This document shows positions 45,101 to 53,948 of a stretch of 64,000 nucleotides of DNA, in pieces (the first letter of the stretch is position 1; each line of letters begins with the position of its first letter). This DNA is from Polyangiaceae bacterium (lineage in GTDB: Bacteria; Myxococcota_A; Polyangia; Polyangiales; Polyangiaceae). The stretch lies in contig JAICTZ010000011.1 in NCBI GenBank assembly GCA_025936115.1, positions 124,001 to 188,000 on the forward strand, given 5' to 3'. A program made the position numbers and the translations under genes. Below the pieces are notes generated by a model. The model was not told the origin of the DNA, did not search any database, and saw only the letters and a list, made by a program, of their open reading frames with translations.

Positions 45101-46306
45101 TCAGAAGAAGAACTGAGCCTGGGTCGTCCAGATCAGGTCCTTGCGCGTCCGCTCGTCCCTGGGCTCGGTCTTACGCCAACCGACATCGGTCTTGAGGTTG
45201 AAGTTGTGCTTCATGACCCACAGGTTGAGACCGCCGTGCGGCGCGAGGATCGTCACTGAGTCTTTGCGACCCTTGAGATACTCGACGAACACGATCGGTT
45301 CGATGATGCCGTGGCGGAAGCCAACCTCGCCGAACATCGAGGAGGCGCCGGCCGGGATCAGCGTCTGTCCCGGCACCGAGCCCTCGCCGTAGTAGAAGTA
45401 GTTGGCTTTGACGATTAGCTCGTCGGCTGCGGTGAACGGATAATCGACGAACGCGTCGCCGCTCAAGGCGTAGTAGTCGCCGTACTTGCCGTCGAGCTTG
45501 ATGGCGGACCTCGACTGCCAGTCGCCGCCGACGCCCACTGAGATGATCGGGTGCTCGGCGAAGTAGATGCCCTTCATGAAGAAGTCGGGCTCCGAGCCGA
45601 GGATGTTGCCGCGGATCATGCCGACGAGGCGCGGAACGCTACCAGGGTTCAGCGTGGTGCGCGGCGCAGTGGGTGCCGGCAGTGAGCCGTTACGAACGCC
45701 CTCCATCACGGCCAGGCGGTAGCCAAGGTGGTCCTGCAATGCCAGGCCGCGGAACTGGATGCCCGCATCGCGGAAGACGCGCTGCGCGGGGAACTTGACC
45801 ATGTCCGAGTGGTAATCGAGCGTGTTCAGGCTGGTCGCGCCTTCAATCGTGTGATGGCTGAGTGGCGCGAGCATGAGGCCGGCGTCGACCTTGAACTCCG
45901 GGATCACCGTGTACGTGAGGAACGCGTCCTGCACGAACGTCCGCATGCTGAAGTCGCCGTTCTTACCGAGATTCGGCTCGTCGGTCTCGACGAAAAAGCT
46001 GATTTGCTTCGTTGCCGAGCCCCAGAGCATGAGCCGCGCACGCCGGAGAAAGATGTCGTAGTTCGGGCCGTTCCCTCGCGCGTTGCCGATGCCGGGCGAG
46101 CAGCCCGGGCGCGTCCCGTCCGCATTGCCGCAGGCGCCGTGGCCGCCGAACGAGCTCTGGCCCGTCATCTGGAATTGAGGCTGGAGCAGCGCGCCGACGT
46201 TGACGGAGATGCCTTTTTCCTTGTCTTCCACGACGGGCACGGCGCCGGCGACGCGCCCCAAGAGCAAGGTGGTTGCTAAACTGAACAGAGCGAATGCTTG
46301 TTTCAC
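45101..46306 (-). CDS. Outer-membrane porin of the OprO/OprP (phosphate-selective) family
   Basis: The 401-residue protein has a signal peptide (ALFSLATTLLLGRVAGA), then a beta barrel with LQPQFQ, IFLRRARLMLWGSATKQISFFVE and a C-terminal aromatic residue (QFFF), typical of 16-strand porins. Similarity to the OprP family is in overall pattern; phosphate selectivity is not implied, since the lysine-rich arginine ladder cannot be seen. It begins with GTG behind ACGAGG, 33 bp after the MFS transporter stop, so the two probably form an operon for outer- and inner-membrane passage of one solute. Confidence 0.82.
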   Translation of the reverse strand: MKQAFALFSLATTLLLGRVAGAVPVVEDKEKGISVNVGALLQPQFQMTGQSSFGGHGACGNADGTRPGCSPGIGNARGNGPNYDIFLRRARLMLWGSATKQISFFVETDEPNLGKNGDFSMRTFVQDAFLTYTVIPEFKVDAGLMLAPLSHHTIEGATSLNTLDYHSDMVKFPAQRVFRDAGIQFRGLALQDHLGYRLAVMEGVRNGSLPAPTAPRTTLNPGSVPRLVGMIRGNILGSEPDFFMKGIYFAEHPIISVGVGGDWQSRSAIKLDGKYGDYYALSGDAFVDYPFTAADELIVKANYFYYGEGSVPGQTLIPAGASSMFGEVGFRHGIIEPIVFVEYLKGRKDSVTILAPHGGLNLWVMKHNFNLKTDVGWRKTEPRDERTRKDLIWTTQAQFFF

Positions 46307-46339
46307 GATAACCTCGTAATCAAAAGAACGCGCGCGGGG

Positions 46340-47950
46340 TCAGATCGTCTCAAGGTGATGGTCCTTGGATTCACGGATGAAGATCATGCCGATGACCGCC
46401 GTCGCCGCCGCGACCACGACGGGATACCAAAGTCCCGCGTAGATGTTGCCGCTGGCAGCGACCATGGCGGACACGGTCAGCGGCAGCATGCCGCCGAACC
46501 AGCCGTTACCGATGTGGTACGGCAAGGACATCGACGTGTAGCGAATGCGGGTGGGGAAGAGTTCCACCAAGAACGCTGCGATTGGCCCGTACACCATGGT
46601 CACGTAAATCAGCTGGACCAGAACGAGCAGCACCAGCATGAAGGAATTGACCTCAGCGGGGTTCGCCTTGGCGGGATAACCGAGATCCTTCAGCTTGGTC
46701 GTGAGCGCCTTTTCATCGAAGCCGTTGAAGACGGCGTCGTTGATGTGGATGACCGGCGGCTGACCCGGGAGCCCTGCCACCGTCTCGTACGACAGGCTGC
46801 GCTTGGTCAAGAAATCCTGCGCCTTGTCGCATTGGCTGTAGACGGTCTTCGGGTTCGGGAACAGGTGAACCTGGCAGTCGTTGGCTTGCAGCTGAATGTG
46901 AGTCTTGTCGATGAACGACTCGAGCGCCGGATTCCCGAAGTGCGTCATCGCCTTGTAGATCGGAAAGTAGGTGAGGGCGGCGAGGATGCAGCCCGTCATC
47001 ATGATCTTCTTGCGGCCAATGCGATCGGACAGCCAGCCGAAGAACACGAATAGGCCCGTGCCGAGGAAGAGCGCGATCGTGAGGATGTTGTAGGAGGTCA
47101 TCCAATCGATCTTGAGCGCGCCGGTGAGGAAGAAGAGCGCGTAAAACTGACCGGTGTACCAAACGACGCCTTGACCCGCGGCGGCGCCGAACAGCGCGAG
47201 CAACACGATCTTCAGGTTCTTCCAGTCGGCGAAGCTGTCGCGGAGCGGCGCCTTGCTCGTCTTGCCCTCCGCCTTCATCTGGAGGAAGGCCGGCGATTCG
47301 TTGAGCTTCATGCGGATGTAGACGGAGACGCCGAGCAGGACCAGCGAGACAAGGAACGGAATGCGCCAGCCCCACGTCTTGAAGGTCGTTTCGTCGAAGA
47401 CGCGGCGGCAGACGCCGATCACGATCAGTGAGAGGAAGAAGCCGAGCGTCGCCGTCGTTTGAATCCAGCTAGTGTGGAGGCCCCGCTTTTCCGTGGGCGC
47501 GTGCTCGGCGACGTACGTCGCGGCACCGCCGTATTCACCGCCGAGCGCGAGTCCTTGCGCGAGCCGCAGCGTGACGAGCAGAATCGGCGACAGCATGCCG
47601 ATGCTCTCGTAAGTCGGCATGAGACCAACGGCTGCGGTCGAAAGACCCATCACCAGAATCGTGACGAGGAAGGTGTATTTGCGTCCGACCAGATCGCCGA
47701 TACGACCGAACACCAGCGCGCCGAAGGGTCGCACCAAGAACCCGGCGGCATAGGCCGCGAAGCTCGCGAGCAGTGCGGCGGTCGCGTTTCCTTTCGGAAA
47801 GAACAACGCCGCGAAGAAGGGCGCGAGAGTCGCGTAGAGATAGAAATCGTACCACTCGAATACGGTGCCGAGTGACGAGGCAAAGATGACTCGTTGCTTC
47901 TCGCGGGTAGTCGCACCCATCGAGTTGCCAATCGCTGCTGTGTTAGCCAT
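46340..47950 (-). CDS. MFS transporter, MHS (metabolite:proton symporter) family with central insertion
   Basis: The 536-residue protein is a 12-helix major facilitator of the MHS family, shown by SLGTVFEWYDFYLYA in helix 1, FGRIGDLVGRKY in the 2-3 loop, LALGGEYGGAATYVAEHAP and GWLSDRIGRKKIM. It should import an organic acid or zwitterion with protons. Between helices 8 and 9 there is an added hydrophilic part of about 100 residues (MTHFGNPALESF ... NPAEVN) not present in ProP or ShiA. ATG 47950 is preferred over the upstream start for its GAGG site. It is co-transcribed with the porin gene. Confidence 0.9.
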   Translation of the reverse strand: MANTAAIGNSMGATTREKQRVIFASSLGTVFEWYDFYLYATLAPFFAALFFPKGNATAALLASFAAYAAGFLVRPFGALVFGRIGDLVGRKYTFLVTILVMGLSTAAVGLMPTYESIGMLSPILLVTLRLAQGLALGGEYGGAATYVAEHAPTEKRGLHTSWIQTTATLGFFLSLIVIGVCRRVFDETTFKTWGWRIPFLVSLVLLGVSVYIRMKLNESPAFLQMKAEGKTSKAPLRDSFADWKNLKIVLLALFGAAAGQGVVWYTGQFYALFFLTGALKIDWMTSYNILTIALFLGTGLFVFFGWLSDRIGRKKIMMTGCILAALTYFPIYKAMTHFGNPALESFIDKTHIQLQANDCQVHLFPNPKTVYSQCDKAQDFLTKRSLSYETVAGLPGQPPVIHINDAVFNGFDEKALTTKLKDLGYPAKANPAEVNSFMLVLLVLVQLIYVTMVYGPIAAFLVELFPTRIRYTSMSLPYHIGNGWFGGMLPLTVSAMVAASGNIYAGLWYPVVVAAATAVIGMIFIRESKDHHLETI

Positions 47951-48237
47951 GGGTCGCCTCGTGTCTCCTTGCGCTCCGGTGCCGGCACGCGGCCCTCTCG
48001 CCGCACGCACCGGTTGGCTAGGCTAAAAATGCCTGCCCGAGGAACGCACTTCGGGGACGCTAGTGCGAGCGCACCACACATCGCAATAGAAGATGTGTCG
48101 AGTGAGCGCTTTGGGCTGCGGGCCGAGCGCGGGCAAAAGCCGGCTCAAAACCGGCGCATAAATGAGAACGGCCGCAGGACAATTTTGCCGCGAGCCTGAC
48201 GGAGTGCGAGCGGGTCGCGGGAAATCTCACCCCTGAA
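47951..48237. other. Intergenic region with a 7-bp inverted repeat
   Basis: No coding frame is convincing. ACACATC (48076-48082) and GATGTGT (48092-48098) form a perfect inverted repeat with a 9-nt spacer, which could be an operator for the MFS-porin operon that starts to its left. Confidence 0.3.
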
Positions 48238-49647
48238 TCAGGGAGAGATCGTGACGGAACCCGCGTCGAGCGTGACTTCGTAGTAGCCGTGCTCGTCCCA
48301 GGTGAGCTCGGTGCCTAGTTGTTTCACGGTGCCGCCGTCGACCGTCACGCGCAAGTACTGCCCAGACGGGAAATGAGCGGGCAACGTCCACGAATAAACG
48401 AGGTCATCGCCGTCGTGCGCCGCCGTTAGCGCGGATACGACCTTTTGCGCGCGCCAGTACGCACCGACGTTGATGAGTGAATCCACCCAGACGTCGCCCT
48501 TGTCGCGCGCGTAAGTCATTGCGGCGACGACCTCGGCCGGATCGACGGGATGGTAGCCTTCGTTCGAGCCGGGCAAGAGCGAATGATTGAGGATGATGCG
48601 CCACGAATGCTTCGACTCCACGTCGTCCGTCACTAGGTTGAAACCGCCGACCGCGGTCTCACCCTGGTTGGCGATGTGGCACGGCAGATCATACGGGTTC
48701 GTGCCGTCGTTCGGCGTCACGCCCGCTGGGTTGTCGTAGACGCCGCGGTTCAACAGAAAGCGAGAACTTGCGGGGACTTGCCAGCCGCCGTCGCCCATGG
48801 GCGCGGCCATCGAATACGGACCTTGGATGCCATACGCCGTCTCGAGATGCGTCTGACAATCGTCGAGCTCGGCGTCGACGCCGCTGAACCCGCCCCAGCC
48901 GCAGCTCGTGCCGTTCGCGTTGCAGTGGTGCATCGTGTGATTACCGAGCTCGTGGCCATCGTTCGCGGCCGTCTGCCAGCCGAGCTTGCCGCCGTCATTG
49001 CCGCAAACGAGATAGAACGTCATGCGCACGCCGACCGCGTTCAGCGCCGCATAGTAGTCGAGCTGCGACTGGAGTGAATCGTCGAACGTGAACGAGATGG
49101 CGCCGCTGAAGCCCGCCCAGTCGACGACGTCGAGATTGCCCGGAGTGCCCGATGGTTTCGCGATGCCGGTCGTGGGAGGCACCGGGAGCGACGATTTCCC
49201 GCCGACCACGACCATGCCGCCCGAGCCGCCCGTCGCGACGCCTTCCCCCGCTGAGCCACCGATGCCGCCTTCGCCCGCTGAGCCACCGATGCCGCCTTCG
49301 CCCGCTGAGCCACCGATGCCGCCTTCGCCGCCGGGGCTCGTGTCGCTGCCCCCCGTTGCGTCCGAGCCGCCGGTTGCGCCCGTGCTGCCGCCCTGCGCCC
49401 CCGTGCCTCCGCCCTTGCCGGCGGTGCCACCTTTGGCGCCGGAACCCCCTTTGCCCGCGGTCGACATGCCGCCGCTCGACCCGCCCTTGCCCGCATTGCT
49501 CGAGCCGCCACTACCGCCCGTAGTTCCTCCACTGGCGCTCTTCCCGGCCGTGCCCGCGGTGCCCTCGCCCATATTCGGCGGATCGACACACGCGACGAAC
49601 AACGTCAAAACACCCGCGGCCGCCTCGAATACCCGCAAGCTACGCAT
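48238..49647 (-). CDS. Lipoprotein with Gly-rich linker and polysaccharide deacetylase (NodB) domain
   Basis: The 469-residue product has a lipoprotein signal (LTLFVAC, Cys20), a Gly/Ser/Ala-rich linker of about 160 residues including three exact GEGGIGGSA units, and a carbohydrate esterase family 4 domain: SFTFDDS supplies the catalytic Asp and metal Asp, and GHELGNHTMHH supplies the metal histidines. It removes N-acetyl or O-acetyl groups from a polysaccharide such as chitin, peptidoglycan or a capsule at the cell surface. The last 100 residues form a beta-rich domain (SYSWTLPAHFPSGQYLRV in part). ATG 49647 begins the lipoprotein signal; nothing upstream looks coding. Confidence 0.88.
   Translation of the reverse strand: MRSLRVFEAAAGVLTLFVACVDPPNMGEGTAGTAGKSASGGTTGGSGGSSNAGKGGSSGGMSTAGKGGSGAKGGTAGKGGGTGAQGGSTGATGGSDATGGSDTSPGGEGGIGGSAGEGGIGGSAGEGGIGGSAGEGVATGGSGGMVVVGGKSSLPVPPTTGIAKPSGTPGNLDVVDWAGFSGAISFTFDDSLQSQLDYYAALNAVGVRMTFYLVCGNDGGKLGWQTAANDGHELGNHTMHHCNANGTSCGWGGFSGVDAELDDCQTHLETAYGIQGPYSMAAPMGDGGWQVPASSRFLLNRGVYDNPAGVTPNDGTNPYDLPCHIANQGETAVGGFNLVTDDVESKHSWRIILNHSLLPGSNEGYHPVDPAEVVAAMTYARDKGDVWVDSLINVGAYWRAQKVVSALTAAHDGDDLVYSWTLPAHFPSGQYLRVTVDGGTVKQLGTELTWDEHGYYEVTLDAGSVTISP
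49250..49330 (-). repeat. In-gene tandem repeat, three 27-bp units
   Basis: Three consecutive 27-bp units, identical except for the last base, encode GEGGIGGSA in the linker of the deacetylase. Such exact copies imply recent expansion. Confidence 0.9.
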
Positions 49648-49949
49648 CGACACGCCTCGAGACGTTAGCAGCAAGGGCGCGCCGTTGCCTGGGCCGGCAC
49701 GGGTTCTGCCAGCGTTTTTGTAGTGGTTTGTGCGATGCGACACTCGCCCCGCGCCCGCAGCCCGAGGCAAAAACGGCAAGTCGGTGCGCCCACGTCGTAC
49801 TCACGCCCACACGGACGAGGCGCATCGCGAGGCTGATTCGGCGCCGCGCGATGCACTACTCTACAAGCGTCAATTCTGTCACTCCCGCGCTCGGCCGGCC
49901 GCATGGAAGATACGGCGCGCGGTCGACCCGAACGCGTTCGCACGCGCGC
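49648..49949. other. Divergent promoter region between deacetylase and winged-helix protein genes
   Basis: About 300 bp separate two divergent starts. No ORF with a lipobox, signal peptide or family motif is seen. An open frame runs through on the plus strand but is Arg/Thr-rich and has the look of non-coding GC-rich DNA. No clear operator was recognised. Confidence 0.4.
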
Positions 49950-50939
49950 ATGACCGTCGAGCTCTTGATTCAAGCCATCGTCCGTCAGACGACGATCTTG
50001 ATCGCCCAGCTCGCGACCTCGGGCGACACGCGCGCGCCGCTCGCTCACGTTGCGCACCAGGTGTTCTTGGAGCTCGTGCGGGAGCTCGAGCGCCAGGGCG
50101 TGAGCCGCAAGGTGAGCGCGGACATGTTCGGTCTCGGCCTTCGCACCTACCAGCGTAAAATCCAGCGTTTCTCCGAGAGCTCGACGGACCAGGGGCGTTC
50201 GCTGTGGGTGGCCGTGCTCGACTTCATTCAGAGCGCCGGGAGCGCGAGCCGCGCCGACATCTTCGTGCGCTTCGCGGGGGACGACGACGCGCAGGTTCGC
50301 GCCGTGCTGCACGATCTTTGCGAAAGCGGACTCATCACTCCGGCAGGCAGCGGCGCGACGCTCACTTACCAGATCACCTCCGACGAAGAGCTCGCGCGGC
50401 TGCGGCAACTCCGCAAAAACGACGGCCTCGACGAGCTGCTCTGGGCGCTCATCTACCGTGAGGGGCCGCTCGCCTTTTCCGAGCTCGCCGCGCAAAAGCT
50501 CGACGAAGTGGAGCTCGGCCGCGCGCTCGGGCGACTCGTCGACACGGGCCGCGTCGAGTTTTCAGCCGAGGAGCGCGTCTACCGCGCGAAGCACTTGGTC
50601 GTGCCGCTCGGCTCGCCCGTCGGCTGGGAGGCCGCGGTGTTCGATCACTTCAAGGCGCTCGTGAACACCGTGACCCAACGTCTCGGCGGCGACCGCTCGA
50701 GCGCGACTTTGGCGAACCGGGTCGGCGGCAGCACTTACACCCTGGACGTCTGGTCCGGCCACCCGCACGCTGAAGAGGCGTATCGGACCCTCGGCGAGCT
50801 CCGCCAGCGTCTCGGCGACTTGCGCGTCAAGGTCGAAGAGTACAATGCGGCGCACGAGATGCCGGACGAGTTGACGCAGGTCGTGCTCTACGTTGGCCAG
50901 TGCCTGATCCGCCAGGGCAGCGACGACACGGAAGGTTGA
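49950..50939 (+). CDS. Hypothetical protein with predicted DNA-binding (winged-helix) regions
   Basis: The 329-residue product starts MTVELLIQAIVRQTTILIAQ and soon contains SADMFGLGLRTYQRKIQRF, which resembles a helix-turn-helix. Two segments (about 85-150 and 165-215) look like successive winged-helix domains with SRADIFVRFAGDD and ALIYREGPLAFSELAAQKL. The C-terminal 100 residues have a different, mixed alpha/beta pattern. It is cytosolic and is probably a transcription or chromosome-related factor, but I recognise no named family. The next gene begins 6 bp downstream. Confidence 0.7.
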   Translation: MTVELLIQAIVRQTTILIAQLATSGDTRAPLAHVAHQVFLELVRELERQGVSRKVSADMFGLGLRTYQRKIQRFSESSTDQGRSLWVAVLDFIQSAGSASRADIFVRFAGDDDAQVRAVLHDLCESGLITPAGSGATLTYQITSDEELARLRQLRKNDGLDELLWALIYREGPLAFSELAAQKLDEVELGRALGRLVDTGRVEFSAEERVYRAKHLVVPLGSPVGWEAAVFDHFKALVNTVTQRLGGDRSSATLANRVGGSTYTLDVWSGHPHAEEAYRTLGELRQRLGDLRVKVEEYNAAHEMPDELTQVVLYVGQCLIRQGSDDTEG

Positions 50940-50945
50940 GCGAGC

Positions 50946-51995
50946 TTGTCACCGCTACGCATCGCGCTCCGCGCTCTGGTCCTTTGCGCAAGCTGTGCGC
51001 TGTTCTTCGCCTGCGGTAACGCGAAGGATGCGCCCGAGATCGGGAGCGAGACGCACTTTCTGTCGGCGTGCGACGGCGGGTGCGGTGCAGACGCCGAGTG
51101 CGTCTGCGGCGTGTGCACCCAGCGCTGCGAGGACGACGCCGTTTGCAGCACGCTCTCGGCGGGCGCCTCGTGCGTGCCGCTCGCGCCGCGCGTCGCCGAA
51201 GGACGCTGCGCCGACGACGCTGCGGCCGTCTGCGATCTCACGTGCCTCGTCGACGTCGATTGCGCGCCGCTCGGGGGGGACTTTCGCTGCCAAGCCGGCT
51301 ATTGCCGCAACGGGAGCCCGCCGGAGCCGGTGGCAGCGACGTGTACGGTCTCACCGCTCGCGGGCTCGGACGTAGCCGTCATCGGCGATTCCCTGATCGA
51401 GCTCAGCACGTTCACGGCGGATCTCGAGGCGGCGCTCGTGTCCGCGGGAGCGCTCCCGGACGGCGAGCACGTGCGTGACTACGCCTCGCATCTCTACTCG
51501 GTGCTCGCAGGCGGGACGCTCGGCATCGCGACCCAATGGACGAGCGCGCGCGCCGACGGGCCCGTGCGTGTCGTCGTGCTGGAGGGCGGCGCGACGGACG
51601 TGTTGAACGCGCCGTGCGGCTCCGCGCCGACCGCGGACTGCCCCGCCGTGCAAGCCGCGGCGAGCGGAGCGGAAGCGCTACTCGCCGAATTCGCCGCCGA
51701 CGGCGTCGAGCACGTCGTTTACGCTTTCTACAACGACTTCGACAACGCACCCGTCAAAGCCGGCATCGACGTGCTGCGCCCGTTCATCGAAAACGCCTGT
51801 GGACGCGCGGGGCTCCCCTGCGAGTTCCTCGATTTACGGCCGAGCTTTGCGGGACACCCCGAGTACTTGGGGCCGGACGGCATCGTGTGGAGCGACTCGG
51901 GTGCCTCCGCGAGCGCCGACGCGGTGACTCGTGTGATGCTCGATCGCTGCGTTGCCTGGCCTACGTCAGAGGCTAGTGCAAGTACTTCGAGATGA
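50946..51995 (+). CDS. Lipoprotein with Cys-rich module and degenerate SGNH/GDSL-hydrolase domain
   Basis: The 349-residue product has a lipoprotein signal (ALFFAC, Cys23), a Cys-rich module of about 85 residues (DGGCGADAECVCGVCTQRC in part), and a C-terminal domain starting VAVIGDSLIEL, the block I Ser motif of SGNH hydrolases. Block III (GATDVLN) lacks the usual GxND. No DxxH block V is visible: the position reads GPDGIVWSDSG. The enzyme may therefore be inactive or use other residues. The start is TTG, 6 bp after the preceding gene. Its last 23 bp overlap the end of the convergent SGNH lipoprotein. Confidence 0.75.
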   Translation: MSPLRIALRALVLCASCALFFACGNAKDAPEIGSETHFLSACDGGCGADAECVCGVCTQRCEDDAVCSTLSAGASCVPLAPRVAEGRCADDAAAVCDLTCLVDVDCAPLGGDFRCQAGYCRNGSPPEPVAATCTVSPLAGSDVAVIGDSLIELSTFTADLEAALVSAGALPDGEHVRDYASHLYSVLAGGTLGIATQWTSARADGPVRVVVLEGGATDVLNAPCGSAPTADCPAVQAAASGAEALLAEFAADGVEHVVYAFYNDFDNAPVKAGIDVLRPFIENACGRAGLPCEFLDLRPSFAGHPEYLGPDGIVWSDSGASASADAVTRVMLDRCVAWPTSEASASTSR

Positions 51996-53169
51996 CCGAG
52001 TAGAACTGATCACCCATGAAGTTATAGCCGGTCTGGTTCGGGTGAATCGAGTCGGAGCTCAGCATCGAAGAGGTCATGAAGCCCGTGAAGCAATCGGCCA
52101 TGATCACGTGCTTGCCCTGCATGGCGCGTGAATTCACGGTGTCGGGGATGCTGTCGTTGATGAGCTTCACGTTCGCCGCTTGCGACGGGTAGGGGACGAT
52201 CTTCGCGACGACGAGCAGCGTGTTGGGATACGTCGAGGTGATCAAGTCGACGAGGGCTTGGAGCCGCATCGGCGCGCCCGAGGGCGTGCTGCCGTAGGTG
52301 TCGTTCGTGCCGATGTGGAGCGTGATGATGTTCGGCATGTACGACACGTCCGTCGTCATGGCGAACGGCTTCATCTGATCGATGGTGTAGCCGCTGTGCC
52401 CTTCGTGGTTTTTCGGGAACGGCATGTTATCGACCATCGACGGTCCGTTCGTCTGGCTGCCGACGTAGGTGATCTTCTTGCCGTCCGCGAGCGCCTTGTG
52501 GAAGAGCTCGACGCGGTAAGCGCCCTCGTACTGGATGCCGAACGTGATCGAATCGCCGAGAGGCAGGATCTTGCAGGGATCGGTGGCTGGGCAGGGATCG
52601 AAATCGCCGCCCGAGCCAGCGCTGCCGCCCGAGCCGGCGGCAGGTGCGCCGCCGCTCCCGGTCCCGCCCGTCGACGAGCGGCCGCCCATCGGCGCCGAGC
52701 CCGCGCTGCCACCCATGCTCGGTCGGCCGCCCATGGCGCTCCTGCCGCCGCCTGCTGCTGTGCCTCCGCTGCCGCTCGCGCCGGCGCCGCCCGCCCCCGC
52801 GATTGCAGGGCGTCCACCGAGTGACGTCGTGCCGCTGCCGCCTCCTGTCCCAGGAGTGCCGGCATGTCCACCCGCACCTGCGCCGCCCGACGACGAAGTG
52901 CTGCCGCTCGCGCCGCCATTTGCGCCCGTTCCGCCGTTTGCGCCCGTCCCGCCCGCCCCGCCGGTGGTGCCGCCGCTGCCTACGTTGCCGGCGCTCGTTC
53001 CGCCGACGCCTGCCGTGCTGGTGCCACCACTGCCGGGCTGTCCCGCCCCACCGCCCGGCGTTTCGCCGTTCGAGGAGCAGCCGATGCTAATCAGAAGCGC
53101 GAGGCAAGCGCCCGTGGCGTTGGATGTGAGAAGGCGAGTAGAGCGAGCAGTTCCAGATCGAGATCGCAT
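51973..53169 (-). CDS. Lipoprotein with Gly-rich linker and SGNH/GDSL-type esterase domain
   Basis: The 398-residue product has a lipoprotein signal (LALLISIGC, Cys31), a linker of about 150 residues of Gly/Ala/Ser/Thr, and a canonical SGNH domain: ILPLGDSITFG (block I Ser), THIGTNDTYG (block III Asn) and SDSIHPNQTGY (block V Asp and His). The layout resembles carbohydrate esterase family 3 (acetyl xylan esterases), so deacetylation of a polysaccharide at the cell surface is likely. ATG 53169 follows GGAGAA. The convergent neighbour encodes a related but degenerate enzyme. Confidence 0.88.
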   Translation of the reverse strand: MRSRSGTARSTRLLTSNATGACLALLISIGCSSNGETPGGGAGQPGSGGTSTAGVGGTSAGNVGSGGTTGGAGGTGANGGTGANGGASGSTSSSGGAGAGGHAGTPGTGGGSGTTSLGGRPAIAGAGGAGASGSGGTAAGGGRSAMGGRPSMGGSAGSAPMGGRSSTGGTGSGGAPAAGSGGSAGSGGDFDPCPATDPCKILPLGDSITFGIQYEGAYRVELFHKALADGKKITYVGSQTNGPSMVDNMPFPKNHEGHSGYTIDQMKPFAMTTDVSYMPNIITLHIGTNDTYGSTPSGAPMRLQALVDLITSTYPNTLLVVAKIVPYPSQAANVKLINDSIPDTVNSRAMQGKHVIMADCFTGFMTSSMLSSDSIHPNQTGYNFMGDQFYSVISKYLH

Positions 53170-53315
53170 AGGTTCTCCGCGCCGCGGCGCCCGTCGATTC
53201 AACGCAACGCCGCGCCGGAGGGATAGCGGCAAATTCGCCATCTGCCGAGCTGCCGCACTTATTGCTGTGCTCGAAAATTCGAGCTTCAAGATGCTCGATC
53301 GTCGCGCGCTCGCCG

Positions 53316-53927
53316 TTACCTGTCCTCGATGAGGCCCATCGTGTTGCCCTCGGGATCGAGGTAGATGGCCATCACGACCGGACCCATGTCGGTGCGCGGC
53401 ATGATCGTCCTGCCGCCGAGCTCTTCGATACGCTTGAGCGTCGTGGGGATGCTCGGCACGGAGGCGTAGACGAGGACGCGCGCGTCGTTGCCGGATGAAG
53501 GACCGATGCCACCGTCGATACCGCCGTTCGTGCCCTTCGACGAGACCAAGCCGTAGTTGAATTCATTGTTGGCATCGATCGCCCACCCGAAGACGTCGCC
53601 GTAAAATTGGTGCAGCGCTTCAGGTTGCTTCGACTGGATCTCCCAATGCACGATCGCGGCGGGGCGCTTGCCAGGCTTGGATTTCGCAGGCGGCGCGGCC
53701 TTCGGGGCGGGAGGGCGCGTTGCGGTCCGAGCACGTTTTGCGGGCTTTGCGGCGCGTGCGGCCTTGGGGGCGCGCGCCGCCCCGCGTGGGCTCTCGGTGG
53801 GCTTGGCTGCCAGCCTGCCGTTGCCACTCGTCTTGACCGCGGCCTTCGTCTTGGCGCCATTCCCCTTGGCCGCGGGCTTGCGACTTTGGCCTTTATTGCT
53901 CGTCGTGCTCGTCTTCTTCGTTGCCAT
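53316..53927 (-). CDS. VOC (glyoxalase-like) protein with a histone-H1-like N-terminal tail
   Basis: The 203-residue protein has two parts. Residues 1-88 are made almost wholly of Lys, Ala, Pro, Arg and Thr (KPAAKGNGAKTKAAVKTSG, AARAAKPAKRARTATRPPA), like the C-terminal tails of eukaryotic histone H1 and bacterial HctA/AlgP proteins. Residues 89-203 are a compact VOC domain (IVHWEIQSKQPEALHQFYGDVFGW and the closing YLDPEGNTMGLIE). The tail would bind DNA or other polyanions; the VOC part binds a metal and small molecule. The second metal-binding Glu (near EGNTMGLIE) is present. Confidence 0.85.
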   Translation of the reverse strand: MATKKTSTTSNKGQSRKPAAKGNGAKTKAAVKTSGNGRLAAKPTESPRGAARAPKAARAAKPAKRARTATRPPAPKAAPPAKSKPGKRPAAIVHWEIQSKQPEALHQFYGDVFGWAIDANNEFNYGLVSSKGTNGGIDGGIGPSSGNDARVLVYASVPSIPTTLKRIEELGGRTIMPRTDMGPVVMAIYLDPEGNTMGLIEDR

Positions 53928-53948
53928 GCGTGCTCCTCCGGTACGTGC

